NCBI RefSeq assembly: GCF_024172095.1
Contig: NZ_JAMZDX010000006.1
Span: 620,001 to 684,000, forward strand
Direction of reading: 5' to 3'
Length of the DNA stretch: 64,000 nt
Origin: Kitasatospora cinereorecta
GTDB lineage: Bacteria > Actinomycetota > Actinomycetes > Streptomycetales > Streptomycetaceae
Shown: positions 18,401-26,466 of the stretch, piece by piece
Layout of the letters: every line of letters begins with the position of its first letter
Numbering within the stretch: position 1 is the stretch's first letter
Position numbers and translations under genes: made by a program
Notes under the pieces: model-generated
The model's input: only the letters and a program-made list of their open reading frames with translations
Database searches by the model: none
What the model was told of the DNA's origin: nothing

Positions 18401-19255
18401 GAGCAGACCCACTTCACCTGGGACGGCACCGTCCTCGTGGAACAGTGGACCGAGGCCCCCGCACTCCCGGGCCGACATGTCATCACCTGGGACCACCAAG
18501 GAGTCCGGCCGCTGGCCCAGAACGAGGCGATCACGGCCCGCACAACGGGTAATACCCAGGACGAGACAGACCGCCGCTTCTTCGCGATCGTCACCGACCT
18601 GGTCGGCACCCCCAGCGAGATCCTCGACCCCGCCACCGGACAGATCGCCTGGCAGGCGTCCTCCACACTGTGGGGCCGCACCGCTTGGCCGGCTGACAGT
18701 GCGACCTACACACCCTTGCGGTTCCCGGGCCAGTACTACGACCCCGAGACCCGCCTCCACTACAACCTGCACCGGTACTACGACCCCGAGACCGCCCGCT
18801 ACATCTCGCCGGACCCGCTCGGGCTGATCCCGTCGCCGAATCCGCTCGCCTACGTCGACAACCCGCACGCGTGGATCGACCCGCTCGGTCTCTCACCGCA
18901 CTGGTACGGCGACGCCGACTTCGTTGTCGGTTCGAACGGAGTGGCCCTCCCGACCAGCGCCGCCCGCCTCGAGGCCGGCCTGAACGGGGCGGTCACCTCC
19001 GGTGCGCCCGGCTTCGGCACCTTCCCCACGAAGTCGGCCGGCACGGGCTACGAGTTGCCGGGCGGCAACCGGATCCGGATCATGCAACCGCAGGCCAACG
19101 GAGCGGCTGGGCTGCGGGCGTCCTTCACCAACGCGACGGATGCTCCGGTCAGTCCGTTCACGGGGAAGCCGGTCCAGCCGCCGAAGAAGCTTCCGCCCGG
19201 TATGACCCCGAAGCAGCACGTACGCGAGCGCACACACCTCGAACTGGAGCCGTGA
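15464..19255 (+). CDS. Rhs/YD-repeat polymorphic toxin
   Basis: 1263-residue Rhs protein. A Lys/Gly-rich N-terminal helix (1-105) leads to a DUF6531 segment (PVDIATGRMFIDQVDASLPG, about 108-190), then many YD repeats (for example YTYDEHDRI-type units, about 260-970), then the Rhs core with FPGQYYDPETRLHYNLHRYY and YISPDPLGL ending near residue 1144. The last ~118 residues form a distinct variable domain (GYELPGGNRIRIMQPQ, PFTGKPVQPPKKLPPGMT, ending RTHLELEP) that I cannot assign to a characterised toxin fold. The Rhs shell is known to encapsulate the toxin tip. Start ATG 15464 overlaps the upstream stop; the downstream gene overlaps by one base and is the likely immunity gene. Confidence 0.9.
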   Translation: MSNQIVKALEHGAEKLGKTLAEDAGKALKGFYKKAGDNLKKVAHNTREVEAKHAKDLEKILSGHGGKGVPHPRAGSGGHGPRGTSHPKRRGRDQVQKPRTEGRRHDSRKCPGEPVDIATGRMFIDQVDASLPGSLPLEFTRNFESGLLTGRWMGPKWICTFDERLEIDEQGVVHIRADRITQAYPHPEPGDPVFASAGSRHELDLTDGLYTVTDPATGLLKEFTPTPERDEALLTRVRDRHGRHYTFSYDEDGIPLAITHSGGYKLLVTVDADRITALRLANATESGGDALLMRYSYTDGDLTAVYNSSGKPMRFANDAVGRVLSWTDRNNSQYRYTYDQHDRITDEGGADGTLRFHFAYGDPDPETGLRTHTETNVLGHTTTYLINENAQITAVTDPLGHTTTYERDDYDRLLAETDPLGRTTRYEYDGAGDLVRVTRPDGEQTTVTYSDRLSLPVTIAEPGGATWQQEYDDSGLRTALTDPLGATTRYTHDELGHLTSITDALGNTSLVTGNAAGLPVELTGPTGALTRLTRDAFGRIRTITDPLGGITRLTWTVEGNLATRTAADGSTQSWTYDGEGNNLTHTDELGQVTTLEYTHFETLAARTTPDGSRMTFTHDANMQLVAVTNAIGQAWKYTYDDAGRLVGETDFDGRTLGYTLDGAGQLTAVTDPLGRQTVFGYDLMGRTVSRTVGDRRTVYGYDPSGHLTRASGPDAEILRTVDALGRLLTESVNGRTLSVTRDRLGRRLGRTTPSGHTSVWEYDAAGRPAALTTGGGRFGFAYDAIGRERERTIGDHLTLTSDWDDRHALVGQSLRTTASADRPVLQQQEYEYRADGHLVGLRDSLRGGRTFDVSPTGRVVAVRAETWTEQYTYDPNGNQLTADWPRQVGGETALGAREYTGTRLTAAGRVRYEYDSAGRMTLRRQTRLSKAPATWHYTWDDENRLAEVRTPDGSRWRYTYDPFGRRIAKCRLDEAGAAVEQTHFTWDGTVLVEQWTEAPALPGRHVITWDHQGVRPLAQNEAITARTTGNTQDETDRRFFAIVTDLVGTPSEILDPATGQIAWQASSTLWGRTAWPADSATYTPLRFPGQYYDPETRLHYNLHRYYDPETARYISPDPLGLIPSPNPLAYVDNPHAWIDPLGLSPHWYGDADFVVGSNGVALPTSAARLEAGLNGAVTSGAPGFGTFPTKSAGTGYELPGGNRIRIMQPQANGAAGLRASFTNATDAPVSPFTGKPVQPPKKLPPGMTPKQHVRERTHLELEP

Positions 19256-19653
19256 TGGACCCGATCCTGGCCGATGTCCGGCCGCACCTTCCTCTGCCGG
19301 TGTCGACGGTCGAGGCAGACTCCGACGGCATCCGCCTCGGCGGCGACGGCTGGGGCCTGCGGATCAACACCGAGTGGATCCTCCACCCCGCCGACGGGCC
19401 GGACGGCGCTGAGCTGTCGTCCCGGGAGCAGTCCCCGGCCGAGGAACTGGCTGCGGCCCTCACCGGCCGGGAGGTGGTGGATGTCCGTCTCGACCGGCAC
19501 GGCCCCTATGGGGACATCGCCCTCGTCCTCGGCGACGGCGGCTCGCTCGAGGTCATCAGCGACTTCCCGTACGGAGAGTGGATCTTCTCGATCTGGACGC
19601 CGACCGACCCGGAGCAGCGGCCCGTCTTCGACCTCTCGGGTCCGGTTGAATGA
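19255..19653 (+). CDS. probable immunity protein for the Rhs toxin
   Basis: 132-residue acidic cytoplasmic protein whose ATG shares a base with the Rhs stop codon (TGATG). Predicted beta-rich with motifs such as WGLRINTEWIL, VVDVRLDRHGPYGDIALVLG and FPYGEWIFSIWTPTD. The strict coupling behind the toxin tip, the small size and the acidity against a basic toxin tip are the standard signature of a cognate immunity gene. No confident domain assignment. Just downstream lies an IS remnant, which may mark the edge of the cassette. Confidence 0.7.
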   Translation: MDPILADVRPHLPLPVSTVEADSDGIRLGGDGWGLRINTEWILHPADGPDGAELSSREQSPAEELAAALTGREVVDVRLDRHGPYGDIALVLGDGGSLEVISDFPYGEWIFSIWTPTDPEQRPVFDLSGPVE

Positions 19654-19880
19654 CGGCCTTCCAGGGCGTCGACCCAGAGGAACGTGTAGGGGCCCTGGTT
19701 GAGGGGACGGCTGCGGAACTCGGCGACCCGCTGGTCCAGGTGATCGAAGGCCGATGGCTGCGCGGGTCGACGCCGTCGAAACCGCACGCGACGCCGGGCG
19801 AGCCAGGCCTGGCGGACCCGAGCCACCGGACCGCCGGTGACCCGGCGGTCGGGCTTGTGCGGCGCTCCTGGTAGGCACCC
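19650..19880 (-). mobile_element. degenerate IS256/Mutator-type transposase fragment
   Basis: On the minus strand, 19751 down to about 19650 encodes FDHLDQRVAEFRSRPLNQGPYTFLWVDAL, given here in two parts: FDHLDQRVAEFRSRPL and NQGPYTFLWVDAL. This is the segment around the first catalytic Asp of IS256-family transposases. Sequence up to about 19880 seems to belong to the same gene but in a shifted frame (RRVRFRRRRPAQPS). No terminal repeats are visible. It indicates past IS activity at the 3' edge of the Rhs cassette. Confidence 0.6.
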
Positions 19881-19912
19881 GCCCACCCGAGCGTGCGCGT
19901 AGGGTCGGTGCC

Positions 19913-20800
19913 ATGCGTCTGAGCACCGTGATCCTCCCCATCCACCGGTGGAGCGAGGGGCAGAAGATCTGGCGTCGAGCCGAGGACCTCGGCTTCCACG
20001 CCGCGTACACCTACGACCACCTGTCGTGGCGGAGCTTCCGGGAGGAGCCGTGGTTCGGGTCGCTGCCGACCCTGACGGCGGCCGCGACGGCGACCGAGCG
20101 GCTTCGCCTGGGCACGCTCGTCACCTCGCCGAATTTCCGCCACCCCGTGACGCTGGCCAAGGAGCTGATCACGCTGGACGACGTGTCCGGCGGGCGGCTG
20201 ACGCTGGGCATCGGGGCCGGCGGGACGGGCTTCGACGCGACGGCGATGGGGCAGGAGGCGTGGTCGCCGAAGGAGCGGGCGGACCGCTTCGGCGAGTTCC
20301 TGCCGCTGCTGGACGACCTGCTGCGCAACGACGCCACCACGCATGAGGGCACGTACTACTCGGCGGTCGAGGCGCGGAACATCCCCGGCTGCGTGCAGAC
20401 GCCGCGGCTGCCGTTCTACGTCGCCGCGACCGGCCCGCGGGGCCTGCGGCTGGCGGCCGAGTACGGGCAGGGCTGGGTGACGTACGGCGACCCGAAGGGC
20501 CCGGCGGATGTGCCGGTCGAGCAGGCGCCCGCGGTGATCGCCAAGCAGATCGAGAAGCTGGCCGTGGCCTGCGAGGCGACCGGCCGGGACGTGGCGACGC
20601 TGGAGAAGGTGCTGCTCCAGGGCTCGACGGCGGAGAAGCCGCTGGAGTCCCTGGACGCCTTCGTCGACTGGGCCGGCACGTACCAGGAACTGGGCGTCAC
20701 CGAGCTGGTGATCCACTGGCCCGTCCCGGACTCGATCTTCGAGAACGATCTCGCCGTCTTCGAGCGGATCGCCACCGAGGGCCTGGCCCAGCTCGGCTGA
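19913..20800 (+). CDS. LLM-class (F420- or FMN-dependent) oxidoreductase
   Basis: 295-residue luciferase-like monooxygenase-family enzyme with a TIM-barrel fold. Family features include the N-terminal strand MRLSTVILPIHRW, YTYDHLSWRSF, LGTLVTSPNFRHPVTLAKEL, the DDVSGGRLTLGIGAGG motif and PFYVAATGPRGLRLAAEYG. In actinobacteria most members of this subgroup use coenzyme F420. The substrate cannot be predicted. The ATG is well placed, and the gene appears to be a single transcription unit followed by a hairpin at 20834-20868. Confidence 0.9.
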   Translation: MRLSTVILPIHRWSEGQKIWRRAEDLGFHAAYTYDHLSWRSFREEPWFGSLPTLTAAATATERLRLGTLVTSPNFRHPVTLAKELITLDDVSGGRLTLGIGAGGTGFDATAMGQEAWSPKERADRFGEFLPLLDDLLRNDATTHEGTYYSAVEARNIPGCVQTPRLPFYVAATGPRGLRLAAEYGQGWVTYGDPKGPADVPVEQAPAVIAKQIEKLAVACEATGRDVATLEKVLLQGSTAEKPLESLDAFVDWAGTYQELGVTELVIHWPVPDSIFENDLAVFERIATEGLAQLG

Positions 20801-20833
20801 TCACCGCCCGCGCCGCCCCGCGCCGATCCCGCC

Positions 20834-20868
20834 GGGACGCTTCGCGAGACGCTCGCGTGGAGCGTCCC
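20834..20868 (+). terminator. hairpin after the LLM oxidoreductase gene
   Basis: Nested perfect stems: outer GGGACGCT/AGCGTCCC and inner CGCGAG/CTCGCG with a 3-nt loop. It begins 34 bp after the stop codon and is a plausible rho-independent terminator without U-tract. Confidence 0.6.
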
Positions 20869-20971
20869 CGGCCGGAACGGCCGAGGGGCGACGTGTGAAC
20901 GCCCATGGCCTGTCCGCACCTGCGGTGAGACCGTGTTCCGAGAAGAGTGACGGGGCGGGCGGGGGCGTGCG

Positions 20972-21580
20972 GTGCGGGTGTCGGGGCGGGCGGCCGGGTG
21001 GGTGGCTCGGGTGACGGCGGTGGTGGGGCCGGTGGGGTTGGTGGGGGCGGCGGTGCTCGCGACCGATCCGGACTACCTGGCGCCGGGGATGGTGTCGGGC
21101 GCATTGCTGCTGGTCGGTGCGCTGCTGGTGCTGGGGGTGGTGTCCGGGCGGACGTGGGTGGTCCTGGTCGGGGCCGTGCTCGGGGTGGGGCTGCTGGCGG
21201 TGCCGGGCTCGGTGTTCAAGGCCGAGGTGATGATGCACCGGGGCGTGCCGACCGATGTGGTGGTGACGGCCGCTCATGCGGTCAAGGGACGGGGTGTCAC
21301 CTGGCACTGCGACCTGCGCCGGGTGGACGGCGTCCCGCTGCCGCACGCGGTTCTCACCGACGGCTGCTACGGCAGCGGCCAGGTCGGGCGGACCGAGCGG
21401 GTACTGGTCGACCCGGCCGGCTGGGTGGCGCCGTGGCCGGCCGACACGGACTTCGGGGGCGTGGACGTCGGCGTTGTGCTGGTGGGTGCGGCGGCGGTGG
21501 CGTTCGTACTGCTGGCCGCGGGTTCGGTGCGGGTCGGGGCCCGGCCGGGCCGGACGGGTGGCACGGAGACGGTCGCGTGA
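20972..21580 (+). CDS. small membrane protein of unknown function
   Basis: 202 residues. Three or four hydrophobic segments are visible (VGPVGLVGAAVLA near 18, ALLLVGALLVLGVV near 45, VLVGAVLGVGLLAVPG near 65, and VGVVLVGAAAVAFVLLAAG near 165), with an intervening 80-residue soluble part containing two Cys (TWHCDLRRVDG, DGCYGSG). This layout recalls DUF3592-like membrane proteins, but I would not assign it firmly. The start GTG 20972 is the best available; the ribosome site is poor. Confidence 0.6.
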   Translation: MRVSGRAAGWVARVTAVVGPVGLVGAAVLATDPDYLAPGMVSGALLLVGALLVLGVVSGRTWVVLVGAVLGVGLLAVPGSVFKAEVMMHRGVPTDVVVTAAHAVKGRGVTWHCDLRRVDGVPLPHAVLTDGCYGSGQVGRTERVLVDPAGWVAPWPADTDFGGVDVGVVLVGAAAVAFVLLAAGSVRVGARPGRTGGTETVA

Positions 21581-21749
21581 CGGGGTGGGTGACCGGGCCG
21601 GGCGACAGGTGCGCAGGTGCGAGGCGTTGGCGACTTCGCAGGTCGTGAGGGGGGTGAGGGGGTCGCGGCGGAGAGATACGACTGCCGTATGATCCGCTCG
21701 CCCGTTCGGTCGTCGACGCGGGCACCTTGCACGTTCTGAAAGAGGCACC

Positions 21750-22505
21750 ATGGCCGCACCCACCGTTCCGGTCACCCAGGAGCGACTCCCCGAAGCCGTC
21801 GAGGCGTTGGCCGCAGCCCACGGGCTCGGACCGCACCGCGAGACGTTCCTGCCCAAGCGGCAGGGCGTCCTGTGGATGGCGGGGATGGTCTTCTTCGTGC
21901 TGCTCGGCCTGCTCCTGTTCGTGCTGCCCGGCCTGTTCTTCGGCTACCTGCTGCTGCAGTCGCCCAACGTGTCGCGCAAGAAGGCGGCCCATCGCCTCCA
22001 CTTCTTCGAGTACGGCCTCGTGGTCGCCGACCACACCGGCCCGGTCGAGGCGTTCCGCTGGGACTCGATGGCCGTCCTCCAGCAGATCACCCGGCGCTAC
22101 GCCAACGGCGTCTACGTCGGTACGACCTACCTCTACACGCTCTACAAGCAGGACGGCTCCACCCTCAAGCTCACCAACTTCTTCGCCAACCCGGAGCGCT
22201 GGGGCCTGATCATCCAGCACGCCATCACCAACTCGCAGCTGCCCGGCGTGCTCGCGGCCCTCGGCAACGGGGAGACCGTGCGCTTCGGCGACATCGCGGT
22301 GACGACCGGCGGTGTCGCGACGCCGAAGCGCGGATCGGTGGCGTGGAGCGAGATCCAGCGGTTCGAGATCAAAAACGGTGTCGTCTTCCTGGCCAAGGCT
22401 GGCAAGCTGCTCGCTTGGTCGAACACCCCGGTCGCGAAGATCCCGAACTTCTTCCTTTTCCTGGCCACGGTCGACCGACTGCGCCAGCTCAACGCCGCCG
22501 CCTGA
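21750..22505 (+). CDS. DUF6585-type membrane-anchored protein
   Basis: 251 residues. After a short soluble start, one long hydrophobic hairpin (GVLWMAGMVFFVLLGLLLFV, LPGLFFGYLLL) anchors a cytoplasmic beta-rich domain (HRLHFFEYGLVVADHTGPVE, FRWDSMAVLQQITRRY, VAWSEIQRFEIKNGVVFLAK) that resembles two PH-like halves. It matches the actinobacterial DUF6585 family as I recall it. The ATG follows GAAAGAGGCACC. The gene ends 57 bp before the next membrane-protein gene on the same strand, so the two may be co-expressed. Confidence 0.7.
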   Translation: MAAPTVPVTQERLPEAVEALAAAHGLGPHRETFLPKRQGVLWMAGMVFFVLLGLLLFVLPGLFFGYLLLQSPNVSRKKAAHRLHFFEYGLVVADHTGPVEAFRWDSMAVLQQITRRYANGVYVGTTYLYTLYKQDGSTLKLTNFFANPERWGLIIQHAITNSQLPGVLAALGNGETVRFGDIAVTTGGVATPKRGSVAWSEIQRFEIKNGVVFLAKAGKLLAWSNTPVAKIPNFFLFLATVDRLRQLNAAA

Positions 22506-22562
22506 CCCGGCGGACGGACAACTTCATCGGGCCTCAGGGCCATCGGAGGGGGACTCACGGGG

Positions 22563-24068
22563 ATGACGGACAGCCAGGGGCAACGCCCCGAAACACCGTA
22601 CGGACAGGGACCGGCCCAGGGTCCGGCACAGGGGCCGGGCCACGGCCCGGGTCCGGGTCACAGCCAGGGTCCCGGCTATGCCCAGGGTCCGGGGTACGCG
22701 GGCTACGGACAGGGCCCCGGCTACGGCCAGGGCCCCGGGTACGCGGGCTACGGCTATGGACCCGGTCCCGGCTACGGCCAGGGTCCGGGCCCGGGTCCGG
22801 GATACGGGTACGGCTGGCCGCCCGCGCCGCAGCCCGGCGTCGTGCCGCTGCGCCCGCTCACCTTCGGTGACGTCATCAGCGGAGTGTTCGCCACCCTCCG
22901 CCGCTACGCCGCCCCGCTCTACCTGCCGCTGCTCGTGGTGGTCGGTGTGTCGGTGGCGGTGGTGATCGGCATCGCCGTTACCGCGAACGCCGTGCTGGGC
23001 GACCTCTACCGGTCGGTCCAGGACGACAGCTTCTACGAGCCGACCAGCGGTGAGGTCGCCTCGCTGATCTCGGTCGTCTCGATCGGCTCGCTGCTGCTGA
23101 TCGCCTGCTTCACCGCGATGTCGGTGGTCAGCAGCACGACCGCCACCGTGGTGATGCGCCATGCCGTGATCGGCCGGCGGGTGACCGCAGGCCAGGTGTG
23201 GGCGGAGTCGCGGCGCTGGCTGTGGCGGGTGCTCGGCTCGTACCTGCTGCTGGGTGCCGGCCTGCTCGGCGCGGTGCTCGTGGTGGGGGTGCTGTCGGCC
23301 CTGGTCGGCCTGCTCACCCGGAGTGCGGGGGTGGGAGTGGTCGCCTTCCCGCTGATGATGGTGATCTACGGCGTGGCGATCTACGCCGCCGTCCGGCTGG
23401 CCCTGCTGGTGCCGGTGCTGGTGCTGGAGGAGAGCGGCGTTGTCGCCGCGGTCCGCCGTGCGTGGAAGCTGAACGAGGGCGCCTGGTGGCGCAGCCTCCT
23501 CATCCCGTACGTGGTGAACATGATCGGGTCGTTCGCCGCGCAGTTCGTGTGGCTCCCCTTCATGTTCGTGGGCATGGTGGCCGTGCTGCCGACCGCGGAC
23601 GGCGACCCGGGTGACGGGCCGTCGATGGCGTTCGGCAGCCTGCTGCTCCTGATCGCCGTCATGCTGATCGGCTTCCTGCTGGCCATGGCGCTCACCATGC
23701 CGCTGGCGCCCGTCACGCACGGACTGCTCTACGTCGACCGCCGGATCCGCCGCGAGCGGCTGGACATCGCCCTCGGCGAGGCGGCCGGCCTGTGGACCAC
23801 CGCACCGCAGGCTCCGCCGACTGCGCCGGAGCCCCCGGCCGCTCCCGAGCCCCCGGCCGCCCCGAGCGCTCCGGAGCCCCAGGACGCGGACAAGCCCCAG
23901 GACGCGGAGAAGCCCCAGGACGCGGAGAAGCCCGAGGAGGCGGAGAAGGCTACCGCCGAGCCGCAGGACGCCCCGGCAGCCCCGAGCACCCCGGACCTCA
24001 CCAAGCGCGAGGCTCCGAAGTCCCCCGAGCCTCCGGTCGAACCGCAGGCCCCGGCCTCGGACGACTGA
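22563..24068 (+). CDS. Gly/Tyr/Pro-rich multi-pass membrane protein (GDPD membrane-domain-like)
   Basis: 501 residues in three parts: a Gly-Pro-Tyr-Gln repeat tail (1-85, GPGYGQGPGYAGYG units), a six-helix membrane region (about 95-400) starting LTFGDVISGVFATLRRY, and a charged C-terminal tail with tandem KPQDAE units. The membrane part resembles the domain found in glycerophosphodiester phosphodiesterase membrane-domain (DUF7847-like) proteins, with the SVVSSTTATVVMRHAVIGRRV and RRAWKLNEGAWWRSLLIPY regions. No enzymatic domain is present. Both tails are likely disordered and cytoplasmic. A strong terminator follows at 24097-24130. Confidence 0.75.
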   Translation: MTDSQGQRPETPYGQGPAQGPAQGPGHGPGPGHSQGPGYAQGPGYAGYGQGPGYGQGPGYAGYGYGPGPGYGQGPGPGPGYGYGWPPAPQPGVVPLRPLTFGDVISGVFATLRRYAAPLYLPLLVVVGVSVAVVIGIAVTANAVLGDLYRSVQDDSFYEPTSGEVASLISVVSIGSLLLIACFTAMSVVSSTTATVVMRHAVIGRRVTAGQVWAESRRWLWRVLGSYLLLGAGLLGAVLVVGVLSALVGLLTRSAGVGVVAFPLMMVIYGVAIYAAVRLALLVPVLVLEESGVVAAVRRAWKLNEGAWWRSLLIPYVVNMIGSFAAQFVWLPFMFVGMVAVLPTADGDPGDGPSMAFGSLLLLIAVMLIGFLLAMALTMPLAPVTHGLLYVDRRIRRERLDIALGEAAGLWTTAPQAPPTAPEPPAAPEPPAAPSAPEPQDADKPQDAEKPQDAEKPEEAEKATAEPQDAPAAPSTPDLTKREAPKSPEPPVEPQAPASDD

Positions 24069-24096
24069 CCTCGACACAGAAAACACCGGCGCACTA

Positions 24097-24130
24097 GGGA
24101 ACGGCAGAGCCTCCGGGCTCTGCCGTTCCC
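24097..24130 (+). terminator. strong hairpin after the GDPD-like membrane gene
   Basis: Fifteen-base-pair perfect stem (GGGAACGGCAGAGCC and its complement) with a TCCG tetraloop, 29 bp past the stop codon. Confidence 0.85.
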
Positions 24131-24336
24131 GGCGTTCGGAGCCGGCGGGGCGGTACGCACCGGGCCCGCGCGGCCCCTTGGCGCACCGTCATTCCCTGTC
24201 GGAATCGGGCCTGTCGGGGCTCGTCCTGGGCCCTCGTCGGGGGTGCCGGTTCTCATTCCTCGGTCGGTCCCGTTGCGGTTCGATCACGGCGTGTCTGATT
24301 GGGTCGCGTATGGGCCTATTGCCCTGGGGAATTGTG

Positions 24337-24366
24337 TTGTTCGTGGGCGTGGCGGACTCTCATAAT
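24337..24366 (+). promoter_or_regulatory. candidate promoter for the four-paralogue cluster
   Basis: TTGTTC, 18-bp spacer, CATAAT: a fair match to housekeeping (HrdB-type) elements, in the 398-bp gap 24069-24466. It would give a leader of about 95 nt before the first paralogue. Apart from this and the terminator at 24097-24130 I see nothing distinctive in the gap, though its A+T content is higher than elsewhere around 24290-24370. Confidence 0.4.
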
Positions 24367-24466
24367 TCCCAGACCGCACGGTGATCCAGGCCCACCGCGC
24401 CGACGGGGGGAGGCCGGTCGGGCTCCTGTGCGGGACTTCTTCGAGACGCCACTTTGGGGGAGACCC

Positions 24467-25435
24467 TTGTCCGTGCCCGACCCCGCGCCCACTCCGGCCG
24501 AACCGGAACCGGCCACGACGCCGGAGGCCCAGCAGTCCGCGGCCGAGCCCACGCCTGCGGAGCCCGCACCTGCCGAGCCCACGATCGTGGAAGCGACCGT
24601 CGCAGAGCCGACCACCGCAGAGCCGACTGTCGCCGACCCGGCCGACCTGGTCGCCCCGGCGGTCGATCCCCTGCTCCTGACCCCGACCGGGCCCCGCAAG
24701 GCCTCGCGGGGCACCCGCCGGGCGCTGGTGGTCGCCGGCCTGCTCGCGGTGACGGCGGCCAGCGCCACGGTCACCGTGGCCGTCGGCAAGCCGGAGTCCG
24801 CCCCGCGTGCGGTCGCCGCCGCGCCCGCCTCGGCGTCCCCCACTGCGTCGGCGAGCCCGTCCGAGTCGGCCACGCCGACGCCGACCCCCACGCCCACCCC
24901 GACCGCGGCGCCGAAGCCGACGAGCACCCTGAGCGGCTCGGTCTCCGGCGGCAAGCACAGCGGTGACCTGCGGTACTTCCTCCTCCCGGTGCCCGACCAG
25001 GCGGACCCGTACGGCTCCCCGGACGGTACGGACATGACGATGGACGACATCGCGGCCCAGTACTCCAAGGACACCGACATCAAGGGAGTCCTCGACTCCT
25101 GGGGCTTCGAGGGCGCGTCCACCCGCACCTACCGCACCCGGGACGGCAAGGTCGAGGTGACCACCGAGCTGAAGAAGTTCGGCCGCGCGGACCGGGCGAA
25201 GGGCTTCGCCCAGAACTCCTCCTTCAAGGGCGACTCCTTCGACGTCGACGGCGTCGACGGCGCCAAGGGATGGGCCTTCAAGCCCGAACAGCAGGCCTAC
25301 ACCGGCGAGATGGTCGGCGTCGGCTACCAGGGCGACGTCGTCTTCGAGATCCGGGTCAGCGTGAAGGGCGATCCCGACAGGGCGCTGCTCGCCGATGCGA
25401 TGAAGCGTCAGCGCGACCGCCTCGCCAACGGCTGA
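24467..25435 (+). CDS. single-pass surface protein, paralogue 1 of 4
   Basis: 322 residues: an acidic Pro/Ala/Glu/Thr-rich cytoplasmic tail (1-80), one membrane helix (about 85-107, ALVVAGLLAVTAASATVTVA), a Ser/Thr/Pro linker and an extracellular domain of about 170 residues. The latter starts with the cluster motif GDLRYFLLPVPDQA and ends KRQRDRLANG. The start is TTG 24467, 4 nt after GGGGGAG; the next GTG (24473) is an alternative. This is the first of four adjacent genes with the same architecture. Function unknown. Confidence 0.75.
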   Translation: MSVPDPAPTPAEPEPATTPEAQQSAAEPTPAEPAPAEPTIVEATVAEPTTAEPTVADPADLVAPAVDPLLLTPTGPRKASRGTRRALVVAGLLAVTAASATVTVAVGKPESAPRAVAAAPASASPTASASPSESATPTPTPTPTPTAAPKPTSTLSGSVSGGKHSGDLRYFLLPVPDQADPYGSPDGTDMTMDDIAAQYSKDTDIKGVLDSWGFEGASTRTYRTRDGKVEVTTELKKFGRADRAKGFAQNSSFKGDSFDVDGVDGAKGWAFKPEQQAYTGEMVGVGYQGDVVFEIRVSVKGDPDRALLADAMKRQRDRLANG

Positions 25436-25470
25436 CGCCGCACCCTCGACCACCTTTCCAGGAGCCTTCC

Positions 25471-26466
25471 TTGAGCACCGACACCGCGGGACCCGAGGCG
25501 CCCGAACCGGCCCTCCCGCCCAAGCCCGACCCCGCCGCGACCGCGCAGCCGGCCCTGACCGCGCAGCCGGCCGAGACCGAGCAGCCGGCCCCGACCGAGC
25601 AGCCGGCCGAGACCGAGCAGCCGGCCCCGACCGAGCAGCCGGCCGAGACCACCGCGACCGATCCTGCGGTACCCGGCCAGGCGCCGGCACCCGACGCCGA
25701 GAGCCTTCCCCACGACCTGCCGGAGGCGCAGGACCTGCTGGCGGTCGGCGCCGAGGACACTGTCCGCCCGCGCCGCCGTCTGTCCACCCCGAGGCTGCTG
25801 CTCGCCGCCGTCCTGCTCGGCCCGCTGGTCGGCGCCGGCGTGGGCTACGCGATCCAGGCCGCCCGTCCCGCCACCCCGCTGCCCGCGATCGCCGCCGTGA
25901 AGCTCGGCTACCCGGCCGAGCGGATCGACCCCGCCGCCCTCGCCGCGGCCGGCCCGCAGCCGCTGAACATCGACGGCGACCTGCGTGACCTGCTGGTCAA
26001 GGTGCCGGACGGTGCCAAGGACATCTCCGAGGAGGACGGCCACGACCACTGGATGAGCGCCGCCGACATGGCCGAGACCGTCGGTGACGGCGACCAGGTG
26101 TTCCGGCTGCTCCTCGAGAAGGGCTTCCGCCGGACGGCGGTGGTCGGGTGGGACTCCGGCGGGACGAAGTACCGGGTCCAGCTGATCCAGTACTTCCCCG
26201 ACCACGCGGACAACGCCATCAGCCAGGCGAAGGACGGACCGGGGGCCAACGCGAGCCTGTCGAAGATCCCCGGCAATCCGGACGGCACGGTGACCGTGTT
26301 CTCCAAGGCCGATCACTACGCCGAGAGCACCGAGGAGTTCTGGTTCGGCGAGGCGATCGCCCGCAGGGGTGACGTGGTGATGGACATCGAGGTGTTCGCG
26401 CCGTCCCAGGTCGACAAGGCCCAGCTCGAAGACCTCGCCAAGCGCCAGTGGGAGCGACTCGCGTGA
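25471..26466 (+). CDS. single-pass surface protein, paralogue 2 of 4
   Basis: 331 residues with a repetitive N-terminal tail (alternating ETEQPA and PTEQPA units around residues 25-55), one membrane helix near 108-128 (LLAAVLLGPLVGAGVGYAI) and an extracellular domain that begins with the shared motif GDLRDLLVKVPDGAKDI and ends LAKRQWERLA. Start TTG 25471 follows CAGGAG by 6 nt and gives LSTDTAGPE, similar to MSTDITPSQ in paralogue 4. The stop overlaps the next start (GTGA), so translation is coupled. Confidence 0.75.
   Translation: MSTDTAGPEAPEPALPPKPDPAATAQPALTAQPAETEQPAPTEQPAETEQPAPTEQPAETTATDPAVPGQAPAPDAESLPHDLPEAQDLLAVGAEDTVRPRRRLSTPRLLLAAVLLGPLVGAGVGYAIQAARPATPLPAIAAVKLGYPAERIDPAALAAAGPQPLNIDGDLRDLLVKVPDGAKDISEEDGHDHWMSAADMAETVGDGDQVFRLLLEKGFRRTAVVGWDSGGTKYRVQLIQYFPDHADNAISQAKDGPGANASLSKIPGNPDGTVTVFSKADHYAESTEEFWFGEAIARRGDVVMDIEVFAPSQVDKAQLEDLAKRQWERLA

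Noticed and set aside
15419..18868. 1149-codon open frame antisense to the Rhs gene
   Set aside because: It mirrors the repetitive codon pattern of the Rhs repeats; no domain or start signal.
19650..19874. 74-codon frame overlapping the immunity gene stop (ATGA)
   Set aside because: The opposite strand encodes a recognisable IS256 transposase fragment here, so the forward frame is a shadow.
24067..24466. Possible small gene in the 398-bp gap
   Set aside because: Frames there lack a ribosome site and overlap the strong terminator and candidate promoter.
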